The notes under the pieces are model-generated. The model did no database searches. It was not told the DNA's origin and worked only from the letters and a program-made list of their open reading frames with translations. Both the position numbers and the translations under genes were made by a program. Shown piece by piece: positions 30,250 to 39,830 of a stretch of 64,000 bases of DNA. The stretch lies in assembly GCA_040285825.1 (NCBI GenBank), contig JAUPSS010000001.1, forward strand, positions 558,001 to 622,000, in the 5' to 3' direction. Source of the DNA: Eukaryota sp. TZLM1-RC (lineage: Eukaryota > Metamonada: BaSk clade). How positions within the stretch are numbered: the first letter of the stretch is position 1; every line of letters begins with the position of its first letter.

Positions 30250-30861
30250 ACTAATGTTGGGATCCTCCATACAGGAGGATCCTCCTGAAACAAGTAAAGG
30301 AGAAGTTGCAATCACCATGAATGATGCCAACAAAGAGTCGAAATCTGAGGAAGAATTGGAAGAAGAACGAGCGAAAGAAGCATCCGGGCTCATCCTTATG
30401 TTATGTTTTGGTTGTAGCTTTAGCCTTAGTTCTTGAAAAGTTTGGTTACATTTGAGGTATTTATTTTTGTAATTTATTTTCCTTAAACCTATGAACAAAT
30501 TATCTTTTTGATATTTCTTTGACATTTGATTGTTTCTCTATTTCTTTTTGTGTTCTCACATTCTGTGGTCACGTCACCAGGTTATCTATTTAAATTGATT
30601 GAAACTTCCCTTCCATAATGTCCCTCATTATTACGTCAATTTTTGAGACCGTTGTCTGTAGAATGGTACCTCTATTAGCACGATAACAGGCGCCAGTAAT
30701 CGGTTTCTGAGCGGTAAATGACTATTACAATTACATGGAGAGTAGTCTGAGCCCCACATACTCTGAATTGTCCCAAATTGTTTACTTTTCGTTCCCTGTA
30801 TGGTTCAATGAATTTCGTTCTATTATTTCTGTGTTTACTTTGTTAATTGGCAAAGTATATA

Positions 30862-31155
30862 TATTTATTGAACATGCACACTTAATTTAATTAAGAAAAA
30901 TTAAAAAATTAAAATTAAATTAAAATTAAAATTAAAAAAATAAAGAAAAAAACCATGAAAAGATTGAGTGAATTTAGTCCCATCAGTTCTGCTTTTATTT
31001 TGTTAAGTTTTGTAGTTCAATAAAAAAACATGTTGTTACTGTTTCAAATTTTTATGGGTCAACTAAATTCATTGAACATGCACACTTAATTAAATTAATT
31101 CATATCTAATGGGACGAATATCATTGAACCAAGATTTCCTCTACAAAATTGTTAA
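30862..31155 (-). mobile_element. LINE family B 3' tails (one full, one partial)
   Basis: 31072-31155 carries the family B end in reverse complement (TAATGGGACGAATATCATTG). 30862-30890 repeats its outermost part (TTGAACATGCACACTTAAT), followed by an A/T-only run to ~30955. Confidence 0.65.
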
Positions 31156-31238
31156 AGTTCAATAAACAAATTTATTAATCAAAACCTTAAATACACCATA
31201 AAAAAGAATTTCACAATTACAATTTATTAATCAACAAC

Positions 31239-34200
31239 TTAAACAAAGCCGCCTTCTCTAATAGGAGTTCGTTCACCTTGAATCACCTTTCTACGTCGAG
31301 ATACTACTATAACTGAAATACTAGTGGTTAAAAGTACCCCAATAGCTAATGTTATAACAATGAATATTTCAATTGTTCTAGGTTCGTGGTCAACTCTGAG
31401 CTCCACCTGGTCAACCTTCAAAATTTCATTATCAAGAACAGTTAAATATTTGGGAGGATTTTCAACTTGAGCTATATTAATTTTGACTTTGGTTCCTTCA
31501 ATAAAACAATTTTCAGCTCCAGTAATATTAACAAAATCCTTACAATCAACAGTTACCTTGGATGGAGTTAATTCTTGGTTAAATTCAACACTTATTGTGT
31601 CCTTTTTTGAATTAATTTGAGCAGATTGAGCTGAAAAAGAACTACAAAATTGCGATGGAATTGATTTTGGACAAGAATTTCTATCATAAACTCCGTAATT
31701 AGCAGAAAAAGAAGAACCAAAACCAGAACTGATAAATTGAATAGACAAAGGATAAAGAGAATTAAATACTCTAGACTTAATTGAATTAGAAATTCTAGCT
31801 AATCTTAATTCATGCCTTCCCCATTGCCAATTAACATCAACATAATCACCATTTTCAAGTATCACATCACTTAATTCAAGCTGAATGACCGAATTAGAAT
31901 TAAAAGGAAGCTTAAAATTACAGGAAGAACCACTTGAAATTGCTTTAAAATCTCCTTTTAATTCACTGAATTCTTGATCTTTACAATAATTAGTTTCATC
32001 TTCTTTTTCTTTTTCTTTATCAGAATCATCGATTGGTTTTGATTTATAATTATTAGTGGTTAATTTAAAACCTTTTCCAGAACCATTTAATCCAGACTGA
32101 AATTCCAAATAATAATGGTTTCTAGTAGAAAAAGACCTATCTTCACCATTATTAATGGTTTCAATTAATGTAATTTCTCCATTTAATTCAGAGTAAACAT
32201 TTAAAAAATCACCGTGAGCCAAATCAATTTCCAATACATTTAAAATTAATTCACTTTTACTTGGATTTAAAACTTTCCATGTAACATCAACTCCTTGTTT
32301 ATAATTATTAATTCCTTCAATGAAAGGAATTGAAATAGCTTCATTTGGTTGAATTTCAATTCTATTATCGCCAATAGCGTGGAAAAATGAACAATTAGGT
32401 CCGAAATAAGGAAATTCACAAGAACAAAAACCATTGATACATTTGCCTTGATTAGAACAAGAATTAGGACAAGATTCACCACAATTAAGTAAATTTCCTG
32501 AATTACATTTACAAATTCCGTTTAAACATTGGCCATTATTATTACAATTATCTGGACAGGAATCGCAATTAATCAAATCCACGTCACCAATCACTGATAA
32601 AGAATAAGTTTGACTCGAAGATAAACCATTTCCCTTAATTAAAATTTGATAATTCCCAGCTGCTGAGGGAATAATTAATCTATCAGAAGTGGAATGTCTA
32701 AATGGCTTATTCAAATTAGAAATTTCTTTTCCTGAAGAGTCCAAAATAATTAATTCTAAAGGATTAATAATACAATCTTGACAACCTGCAAAAGCTTGGG
32801 GGTCCGTCCAAGCTAAGGTAACAATAACTTTACCATTAGAATTAGTTTTAAAACAATGTGATTTAATAGGATTAGAATTAGAAATTTCATAATCTTCATT
32901 AGAAACCACAACAGATTCGAATAAAGGTTTTAAATTAACCCTGCCATAACCATAAACAGAGGAGGGAGCTTCATCCAAATCTACCCACTTGTTATTACCC
33001 CAATTAACTTTACCATTATTATCATTTAAAGGGACAGCAGAACCTATAATTAAACTTCTTAATAAAGAAGAACTTGGATTGATATCATTATTTTTTAAAT
33101 ATTCCCTTAATAAAGCAGCAGCTCCAGCCACTGTTGGTGCTGCCATAGAGGTACCAGCTAAAGGTTCAAAACCACACTGACTACCAGCACGTGCAGAAGT
33201 CAAGGGAAGTCCTGTAGAGACGACATCAGGTTTGATTGAGCCATAATCAGTTGGCCCTCGAGAAGAAAAGAAAGCTACAGAATTTTCATTTAAGTTGGAA
33301 TTACTAGTTGTCAACCCAAATGATTGGCAAAATCTATTATTAACTGAACAAGTAGCAGAAACAGAATTTCTAGTTGCAACAGAAGCTCCTACAGTTAAAA
33401 CATTTTTAGCAGTGCTAGGGCTTCCGATCGATCGGGTTCCACTGCTACCAGAATTTCCAGCTGAAAATATAACAAAAGCATCTCTGTTTTGGTAAATAAA
33501 TCGATCCCAAATGCTAGCATCACTAGTGTAGGGACTAGTTTTTAATTGAGAACCCCAAGAATTAGTAAACACTCTAGATCCTATTTTGTAAGCAGGATCT
33601 AACCATCTGGGACGTAAATCTCTTGGTATTGACAATCTGCCACCATTACCACTACCGCCATCCAGAATGATCAGCTTTGAATTGATAGCAATTCCATTTG
33701 ATTCTTGGTTAGGGGAAAAACCAGAAACAGAACCAGCCACATGGGTTCCATGACCAGAAAGATCTTGACCATCGCCAATTTCTGAATCATAAAAGAGAAT
33801 TTTACGATGTTTACTATTAATTGCTGAATTAATTGAATTTCTAATAGAACCTTTTAGAATATTATTATTATTATCTTTAAATAAGCAATGATTAGCATCT
33901 AATCCACTATCAATTACTGTGACAATTTCTCCCTTTCCGGTAATTTCCTTGGCCGACCAATCAAATTGATTTGATTGTGAGGGTCGGGATTGGGGGCAAG
34001 AACTTAGTGAATTTGAGTTTGATTCAATCAAAGATGCAGCATGACAGTTAAAAGGTTCATAATGCACGTGTGGTTCAATCCAGGTGACGTCATCATGTTG
34101 AGCAAGAGAAAGTAGGGTAGATACGGGGGATTGGCAAAGTTCAATAACCAAAGAATCATCAGAATAGTCAAGAATAGTCAACGAGTCAAGAGATCTCAAG

Positions 34201-34625
34201 GCAACCAATTCATCAATGACAGTCAGATTGTCAAAGGGAATTATAAACTGGATATTGACACGTAAGCATGAGTCAACAGGAGTGTCCAGTAGTTCTGGTG
34301 CTATTTTGAGTTTGGGAGTAAGAGTAGCAGTGTAAGCGTCATGCTTAGCTGTAAAAGACCAAAATTCAGGATTAATGACCTTTACAATCTGAACTTTTGG
34401 AGAAATAAAGTCACCAAGTATAACATAGTCTAGAGGGACCTCAACTCCGTCCTCGACGCTTCTCCAGTCAACAACAATGAGCTGGTTGGAGAGGGAGTGT
34501 GTAGAATCTGGGGACGAGGGAGAGGAGAACTCAAGTTGCCCAGAGCGAAGAGAAGTAGCGCTACACAGGAGCAAGAGTGTAAGAAAAAGGGAGCACCGTT
34601 GCATGAGATGTAAAAAATGAAACAT
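31239..34625 (-). CDS. Membrane-anchored subtilisin-like protease (S8) with EGF and CUB-like domains
   Basis: 1128 residues. Signal peptide (LFLTLLLLCSATS). S8 domain ~215-540 with the triad in order: Asp in VIDSGLD (~240), His in GHGTHVAG (~292), Ser in AGTSMAAPTVAGA (~491), and oxyanion Asn in FSAGNSGS. Then a jelly-roll-like region, two EGF-like Cys clusters (~680-747), one or two CUB-like domains (~755-870 and ~900-1000), and a single membrane span (IFIVITLAIGVLLTTSISVIVV) followed by RRRK and a ~20-residue tail. It is probably a surface or endomembrane type I protease with its catalytic part outside. A pro-region of ~180 residues lies between signal and catalytic domain. Target unknown. 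Confidence 0.92.
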   Translation of the reverse strand: MFHFLHLMQRCSLFLTLLLLCSATSLRSGQLEFSSPSSPDSTHSLSNQLIVVDWRSVEDGVEVPLDYVILGDFISPKVQIVKVINPEFWSFTAKHDAYTATLTPKLKIAPELLDTPVDSCLRVNIQFIIPFDNLTVIDELVALRSLDSLTILDYSDDSLVIELCQSPVSTLLSLAQHDDVTWIEPHVHYEPFNCHAASLIESNSNSLSSCPQSRPSQSNQFDWSAKEITGKGEIVTVIDSGLDANHCLFKDNNNNILKGSIRNSINSAINSKHRKILFYDSEIGDGQDLSGHGTHVAGSVSGFSPNQESNGIAINSKLIILDGGSGNGGRLSIPRDLRPRWLDPAYKIGSRVFTNSWGSQLKTSPYTSDASIWDRFIYQNRDAFVIFSAGNSGSSGTRSIGSPSTAKNVLTVGASVATRNSVSATCSVNNRFCQSFGLTTSNSNLNENSVAFFSSRGPTDYGSIKPDVVSTGLPLTSARAGSQCGFEPLAGTSMAAPTVAGAAALLREYLKNNDINPSSSLLRSLIIGSAVPLNDNNGKVNWGNNKWVDLDEAPSSVYGYGRVNLKPLFESVVVSNEDYEISNSNPIKSHCFKTNSNGKVIVTLAWTDPQAFAGCQDCIINPLELIILDSSGKEISNLNKPFRHSTSDRLIIPSAAGNYQILIKGNGLSSSQTYSLSVIGDVDLINCDSCPDNCNNNGQCLNGICKCNSGNLLNCGESCPNSCSNQGKCINGFCSCEFPYFGPNCSFFHAIGDNRIEIQPNEAISIPFIEGINNYKQGVDVTWKVLNPSKSELILNVLEIDLAHGDFLNVYSELNGEITLIETINNGEDRSFSTRNHYYLEFQSGLNGSGKGFKLTTNNYKSKPIDDSDKEKEKEDETNYCKDQEFSELKGDFKAISSGSSCNFKLPFNSNSVIQLELSDVILENGDYVDVNWQWGRHELRLARISNSIKSRVFNSLYPLSIQFISSGFGSSFSANYGVYDRNSCPKSIPSQFCSSFSAQSAQINSKKDTISVEFNQELTPSKVTVDCKDFVNITGAENCFIEGTKVKINIAQVENPPKYLTVLDNEILKVDQVELRVDHEPRTIEIFIVITLAIGVLLTTSISVIVVSRRRKVIQGERTPIREGGFV

Positions 34626-35864
34626 TTCTGAGTGGTTTCATATTTAAGGGAAGTGAAAGTAGGGAGCTTGACCATGGCATGTAATCAACACACAAGTCGT
34701 AGCGTGATGGTACCAAAACACAACAGTTAACCACAAATCAAGAACAAAGGAAATGTCTGAAGTCAAGATCAGAAAGATAAGGTAAAGCTAAGATCATAGT
34801 ACTATGCTATGCTATGGTGCTAGTACTAGACAATGCGAAATGTTGATCTTGGTTCTTTCAATTCTCGATGTGATTTCATTTCATCTTGATGCAATTTTCA
34901 ATTGATGGAGTTTTCAATTGATGTAATTTTCAATTGATGCAATTTTCATGTTAATGAAATCACCAGTAACAATTGAGGTTCAAAACAGCTTGTTGTGCCA
35001 AGCCAACAATCTAATCAATCAGATTACTGGGCAAATTCATATTGTCAGAATTGAACACTCAGGAATATAATAGTATTTTCTACCAATGTGCTTTTTTATA
35101 ATTCCACCTTTGATCTTTTCTTTCATGGTTAACGTCTTGATTGAGGTCTAAAATAGTCAATAGACTCAGTATCAGTAGTTTCATCCTGTTCAAATTCACT
35201 TTACACATCAAGATATTCTTCAACTTGGGAGATCAAAACTGTGGGGTAATGTGAGTGTAGGGTTTGACTTCAATTTTTGACAAAATGGAATTGTTTTCAG
35301 AAAGATCAAAGACGATGATGATGGCAGGACTGGGTCAAATATTATTGCTTTTCATTATATTGCAATAAATACGGTCCAATTATTGTTGCAAGCTTTTTGA
35401 GTACTTGCAATTATTGCAGGTTGGCGCTGATGTGGTAGTAGTGTTTAAATTTTGGTTTATAGCGATATACTTGTACATCTTAAACTTATGTTTGGTGATG
35501 ATTCCATATTGAATTATGGGTGAAATGTTATCTCTACTCTTGTACTTTGTACTGACTATGCCAGTACACAAATTCTTCACTCTTTCAAACAACTACGACA
35601 ATGCCTTCATTGTTGAATAGTTCTTCACTGTTCAGACCCCTGCATTAGACCAAATTGAAACTGACGGCAAAAGTGAGCAACTATTTGTTCCTTACCATTG
35701 TGTTTGCGGGCTAAATTATGGTATGAATATATTGCAAATATTGTTGTTACCTGAAATTGATGCTGCAAAATATTGCAATATAATTTTACCCAGTCCTGGA
35801 TGATGGATAATGAATCAAATGTCCAAATAGATGAGAATCCCGAGAATCTGACATCAAAATTTCG
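34626..35864. other. Divergent intergenic region of subtilisin and Lnt-like genes
   Basis: 1.2 kb between divergent starts, so it probably holds both promoters, though no element is recognised. It contains a short tandem array of TTTTCAATTGATG-type units (34892-34950), each with a CAATTG palindrome, and a stretch rich in TTGCAATA motifs (35340-35420, 35725-35790). Confidence 0.45.
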
Positions 35865-37424
35865 ATGTTCGCTTCATATCTTATTCTCCTGGTGTCCGCC
35901 AGCTTCTGCTCAGGTAAGTATGGTTCACTTGTAGCCTATCAACTCGTTCTCTCAACACTTTCCTTCCTCTCTGTAAAATCTCGTCGGAAATCAACCCACA
36001 TTTTCTCAACTCTATCCATCTTTATCGGTCTTTCCTTTTGCTTCTGGCAGTTTCTACAATTACCTATTGTTCTGTACTTTGTGGCTGTTCTTGTCCTCAC
36101 ACTACTCCTCTACTCTCTACCTTTTTACCTATCTTCAAGGTTTTATCGCAGGATCAGCTATGGCTTTACATTCCCTTTCTTTTTCACTCTTTGTTCATAC
36201 GCCTACCGATCCCTCTCTCCTTGGTCTACCCAAGGCCTCCCCGATTTAGCAACTGCTGAATCTTTCTACGTACCTTTGGCCTCTCTGTTTGGCATTGATG
36301 GTCTTACCTTCCTCTCCTCCATCATTCCCTCCACCTTACCCCTTCTCTATTCTCATTACCACAGATCCCACAGCCTCTACCGCAACAACACTGATAAACC
36401 CAAAACCGAACTTTATCTTCTTTCCTTAACACTTATTCTTCTTTTCCTCACCAATGCAGTTGATTCTGTTTCTTTCAACCATCCTGATCCCGTAGTCCCT
36501 GTGTCTGGTGTTCTCCTTCCCAGATTCCAACCCCCCGATTACTCAGTAGATGGTGCCAATGAAGAAAGAATTCAAGTAGAAAGAAAGTCAATCGACTGGG
36601 CTTTTGATGTAAGTGAAAGGGTTGCTGCAGAGTCCAAGATCATTGTTTGGACGGAGAGTATGTTGAATGTGTCAGATTATGTCAATAATGTTTCAACAAG
36701 AGAAGAGCTGTGGGAGAGATCAATGAAATTTTCGGCGAAATATTCAGTTTATTTAGTTTTTACCTATCATTGCTCCTATCCAAATGGCACTATTTTAAAC
36801 GAACTTGTTATTTCCGACCCCCAAGGTGATGTGATAGGGTCATATTCCAAACGTCATCCAGTTTTTATAGCAGAATCTACCGTTGAAGCAGCCACTTGGT
36901 CCACATCTCCTCTACTTGTTGATACTGAATTTGGCAAACTTGGCTTGGCGATCTGCCATGATTTAGATTTTCCTTCTTTTATTTATGAATTAAGAAATGC
37001 TGATTTAATTATCATCCCTGCTTGGGACTGGAGACAACTTAGCCGAAATACTTTTGGTTCGGCCTTGAGAAGTGCTGAATTAGGAGTGCCCTTATTGAGA
37101 GTAACGCACGCAGGGTGGAGTGCGGTAACTAATAAATTTGGGAAACATGTTTTTGGGGTTTCGCATTTCAGTCGTGAAGAAGATTTAGAAACTGACTGTC
37201 CTGATTGGATTGGTCAATGTAATTCAGCGGGTATTTTGACCTTTACAGTTCCAATTTCTGTTAAGGGAAGGGTTACTTTAAATAGTTTCGTTTCTGGAGG
37301 TTATATTTTGTTTCCTTTTTTATTTTCCTTTTTTATAATATCCTGGTTTAATTCGTTATTACATAGAAGGAACTTGGATTTTTCTGAAGTTCCATTATAT
37401 TTGACAAAGAGTTTAAATTGGTGA
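35865..37424 (+). CDS. Apolipoprotein N-acyltransferase (Lnt)-like membrane nitrilase
   Basis: 519 residues. Residues 1-~200 hold five or six membrane spans, the last third a carbon-nitrogen hydrolase domain, and one more span lies near the C-terminus (YILFPFLFSFFIISWF), the same order as bacterial Lnt. The Glu-Lys-Cys triad is visible: E264 in WTESML, K329 in YSKRHPV, C364 in AICHDLDFPSF. Bacterial Lnt transfers an acyl chain to the N-terminal Cys of lipoproteins; in a eukaryote the acceptor is unknown, possibly a GPI or secretory lipid-modified protein. It is a single exon and its codon/base use is like its neighbours, so any transfer from bacteria would be old. Confidence 0.85.
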   Translation: MFASYLILLVSASFCSGKYGSLVAYQLVLSTLSFLSVKSRRKSTHIFSTLSIFIGLSFCFWQFLQLPIVLYFVAVLVLTLLLYSLPFYLSSRFYRRISYGFTFPFFFTLCSYAYRSLSPWSTQGLPDLATAESFYVPLASLFGIDGLTFLSSIIPSTLPLLYSHYHRSHSLYRNNTDKPKTELYLLSLTLILLFLTNAVDSVSFNHPDPVVPVSGVLLPRFQPPDYSVDGANEERIQVERKSIDWAFDVSERVAAESKIIVWTESMLNVSDYVNNVSTREELWERSMKFSAKYSVYLVFTYHCSYPNGTILNELVISDPQGDVIGSYSKRHPVFIAESTVEAATWSTSPLLVDTEFGKLGLAICHDLDFPSFIYELRNADLIIIPAWDWRQLSRNTFGSALRSAELGVPLLRVTHAGWSAVTNKFGKHVFGVSHFSREEDLETDCPDWIGQCNSAGILTFTVPISVKGRVTLNSFVSGGYILFPFLFSFFIISWFNSLLHRRNLDFSEVPLYLTKSLNW

Positions 37425-37524
37425 GTTTAATATACATGAAAATATAAAAATTAGTTTAGTTTATGCTTTTGATGAGCAAAAACAAATAGTTTTGTTGAAA
37501 TCAATATGGGACATTTAAAGATGT

Positions 37525-37995
37525 TCACCTATAAGGCATTTCTTCAACAAGCATCTCACAGAAAATGACACCTAGAGCGAAATAATCAGCAGCAGCACTA
37601 TAGGAATTCCCAGTGGTGAACATTTCAGGTGGGTGATATGGTGGAGTCATGGCAGTTTGAAACGGGTTAGCTGATTTGGTTTCAAATAGTGTGAGCCTAT
37701 CAAAGTCGCAAATGGCGACATTGTTATCCTCATCTAGGAGAGTGTTTTCCGGCTTTAAATCACGATGGGCAAGTTGTTTTGAGCGTAAGAACTGAATACC
37801 CTCCACGAGTTGCCCCAAGATCTTCCATGTTTGAGCTCTCTCTAAGGGTTCTCCCTTGATGATGGTTTGTCGTTGGGAAACACCATAAATTAAATTTTGA
37901 GTTAAGTTTAGAGTTGGCAATGAGGACGGATTTTTTTCAAAAGTGGAAATGGAAATGGTACGATAATATTGAAATGTGAATGTAAATGGAAACAT
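37525..37995 (-). pseudogene. Truncated duplicate of the DFD kinase
   Basis: From ~37896 downward the protein reads IYGVSQRQTIIKGEPLER, HRDLKPENTLLDEDNN, CDFDRLTLFE and AADYFALGVIF, over 90% identical to the kinase at 29299-30249. It breaks off after MLVEEMPYR* and lacks the glycine loop, the catalytic Lys and the C-lobe end. The preceding ~30 codons are unrelated. Only the middle of the gene was copied, with introns not a criterion, so this is a segmental rather than processed copy. Confidence 0.85.
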
Positions 37996-38557
37996 AGAAA
38001 CATATTGTCCGTGCTCAATTGTAATTGAACCTGCATAAATATACTAAATATACTACACTGGGTCCCATCAACAAAGAGTAACCAAAAGTACTCAGAACTG
38101 ATTTACGACTTTTGTGCTTGTGCGGCGTCCATTCTTGATCCAAGAATTAAGAATTAATCCAGTTTTTTGCCTGTTTCAAATGTAGAATTTACGCCACTGT
38201 CTTCAGTTTCAATTTTATTAAATTTGATATTTAGCATATTTTAACAGATGTATTCTGTATTGAATTAGTTTACAAATTGTAAATAATGGTTTCACAATTG
38301 TACAAATTCATAACATGCCTAAACAGTTCACAATTGAAAGGAATGGATGAAATACGGGATGAAGGAATAGATGTGCGAGATAGCTGAGAACGGTCCTTGT
38401 TGTCTATGTTCTTTCATTCATGAATGTATTGGAACAGAGAAAGGTGAAAAACGTTGAATCTGTCTTTTAACTACATTTTTTATTGTCAATTTCAAGTGGG
38501 CAAATTCCCAATACTGACACGATCAATTTTGTTGTGGATAATTTCAAATACTGTCTA

Positions 38558-38665
38558 CTATTTACTGCTCAAATAATGAGGCCTTTAATTGCCACTCATT
38601 CTGGCTTCAGCAATTACTAACATATCGATTTGTGTTAGCTCATTTCTATAGAGTGAACTATTGAA
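38558..38665 (-). pseudogene. Fanzor/TnpB-like C-terminal remnant 3
   Basis: The minus strand gives LYRNELTQIDMLVIAEARMS, a stop, then RPHYLSSK*. It aligns with the end of the remnant at 49.8 kb (FNRNKLVCLNLFAIGEARMS...PQHL*) and with remnant 2 (WNRNKLARINI...RPSYLS*). Only the last ~35 codons are left. Confidence 0.6.
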
Positions 38666-38859
38666 TGGGTTATTTTTGATAAATAGTGTTGTCGCCCTAA
38701 GGCTTACATAATTTGATTAGAAAATGAATCAACTTTTCCTCATTCATATTATCTCAAACTTTCTTTAATCTCTTTAGACTTACGGCAATGATATAACTGA
38801 AGAAGTGGGGAGATAGATCATCTTTGTATTTCGATTTTTGCCGTTAGTTAATTTAAGGT

Positions 38860-39770
38860 GTTGTGTAAAGAAGCTTCAACAAAAACTGACAGTAATATTT
38901 GAAGACTTCGATCATGAAGTACGTTTTGACATGTCCAAACAAAAAATCCCGCTTTTGCAAATTTTTTACTGGATGTTTGTGATAGTTCTGCGTCTTGTTT
39001 AATTATTCATGTACGAACAAATTATAATTTGTTTCTAGAATACCCTTGCTTTTCATTATCTTTGTGTCTTTGATCTTTTATTTTGGCTTGATAATCTTTT
39101 CCATGGTTTAATTTGTAAATGTGGGAAGACTGTCACTCCAACCCATTTATTTATTTGTAATCGTTTTATTACTTTTAGATCAAAAGTGGATGATGCAGTC
39201 CGTGATCAGCTTTATTGTATGTGTAAACCCTACATGGTTGAATCCTTTTAGAACCATTGCTGCCAAATTTGGCTGACGCATCTGACAGAATTACTTTTGG
39301 TGATAGCCGCAGTGATGTGTTTGTTCCAGGTCATGATGGATCCATGATCATTATTGATGTCAGATCTACTGATATATCAAACAGCCCAAACAAAAAACAG
39401 GCACAATCTTATAATTCACCTGTACGTAGAGCTGATGAAGCGAAAATTATCAAGTATGCTGAAAAAATCAATAATTAGAATTCCAACTATTATACTCAAT
39501 ACGTTCTCCTATTGCTTTTTCGTTATTTGGAATCTTGGGTAGAATTGCGTTATCTTTTATAGACGATTTCTCTTATATTGTCAAAATCAGAACGAGAAGA
39601 ATATTTGACCGAAGCTTTTGGCAAAATGGAATTGTGTTTTCTATTTTAAAGGATGGCCTTGTTTCTAGCTCGTTGTTATCACTAGGAAGATTTTATGAAG
39701 AAAATGCTGTAGGAAAAGATTCAATGGTAGACATGGAATTTGAGAAAGTTGATTTTTAGTTTTAAGCAAT
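38860..39770 (+). mobile_element. LINE family F (A-like) remnant
   Basis: Broken frames give CKCGKTVTPTHLFICNRFIT, VDDAVRDQLYCMCKPYMVES, a stop, SDVFVPGHDGSMIIIDVRST and FWQNGIVFSILKDGLVSSSL. Related to family A but clearly diverged. Frameshifts near 38950, 39250 and 39480. Confidence 0.75.
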
Positions 39771-39830
39771 TTCATTTGAGTAAAGAAAACAAAACAATGG
39801 GGAAATAGAAATTCCTTTGGGTTTCCGTCT

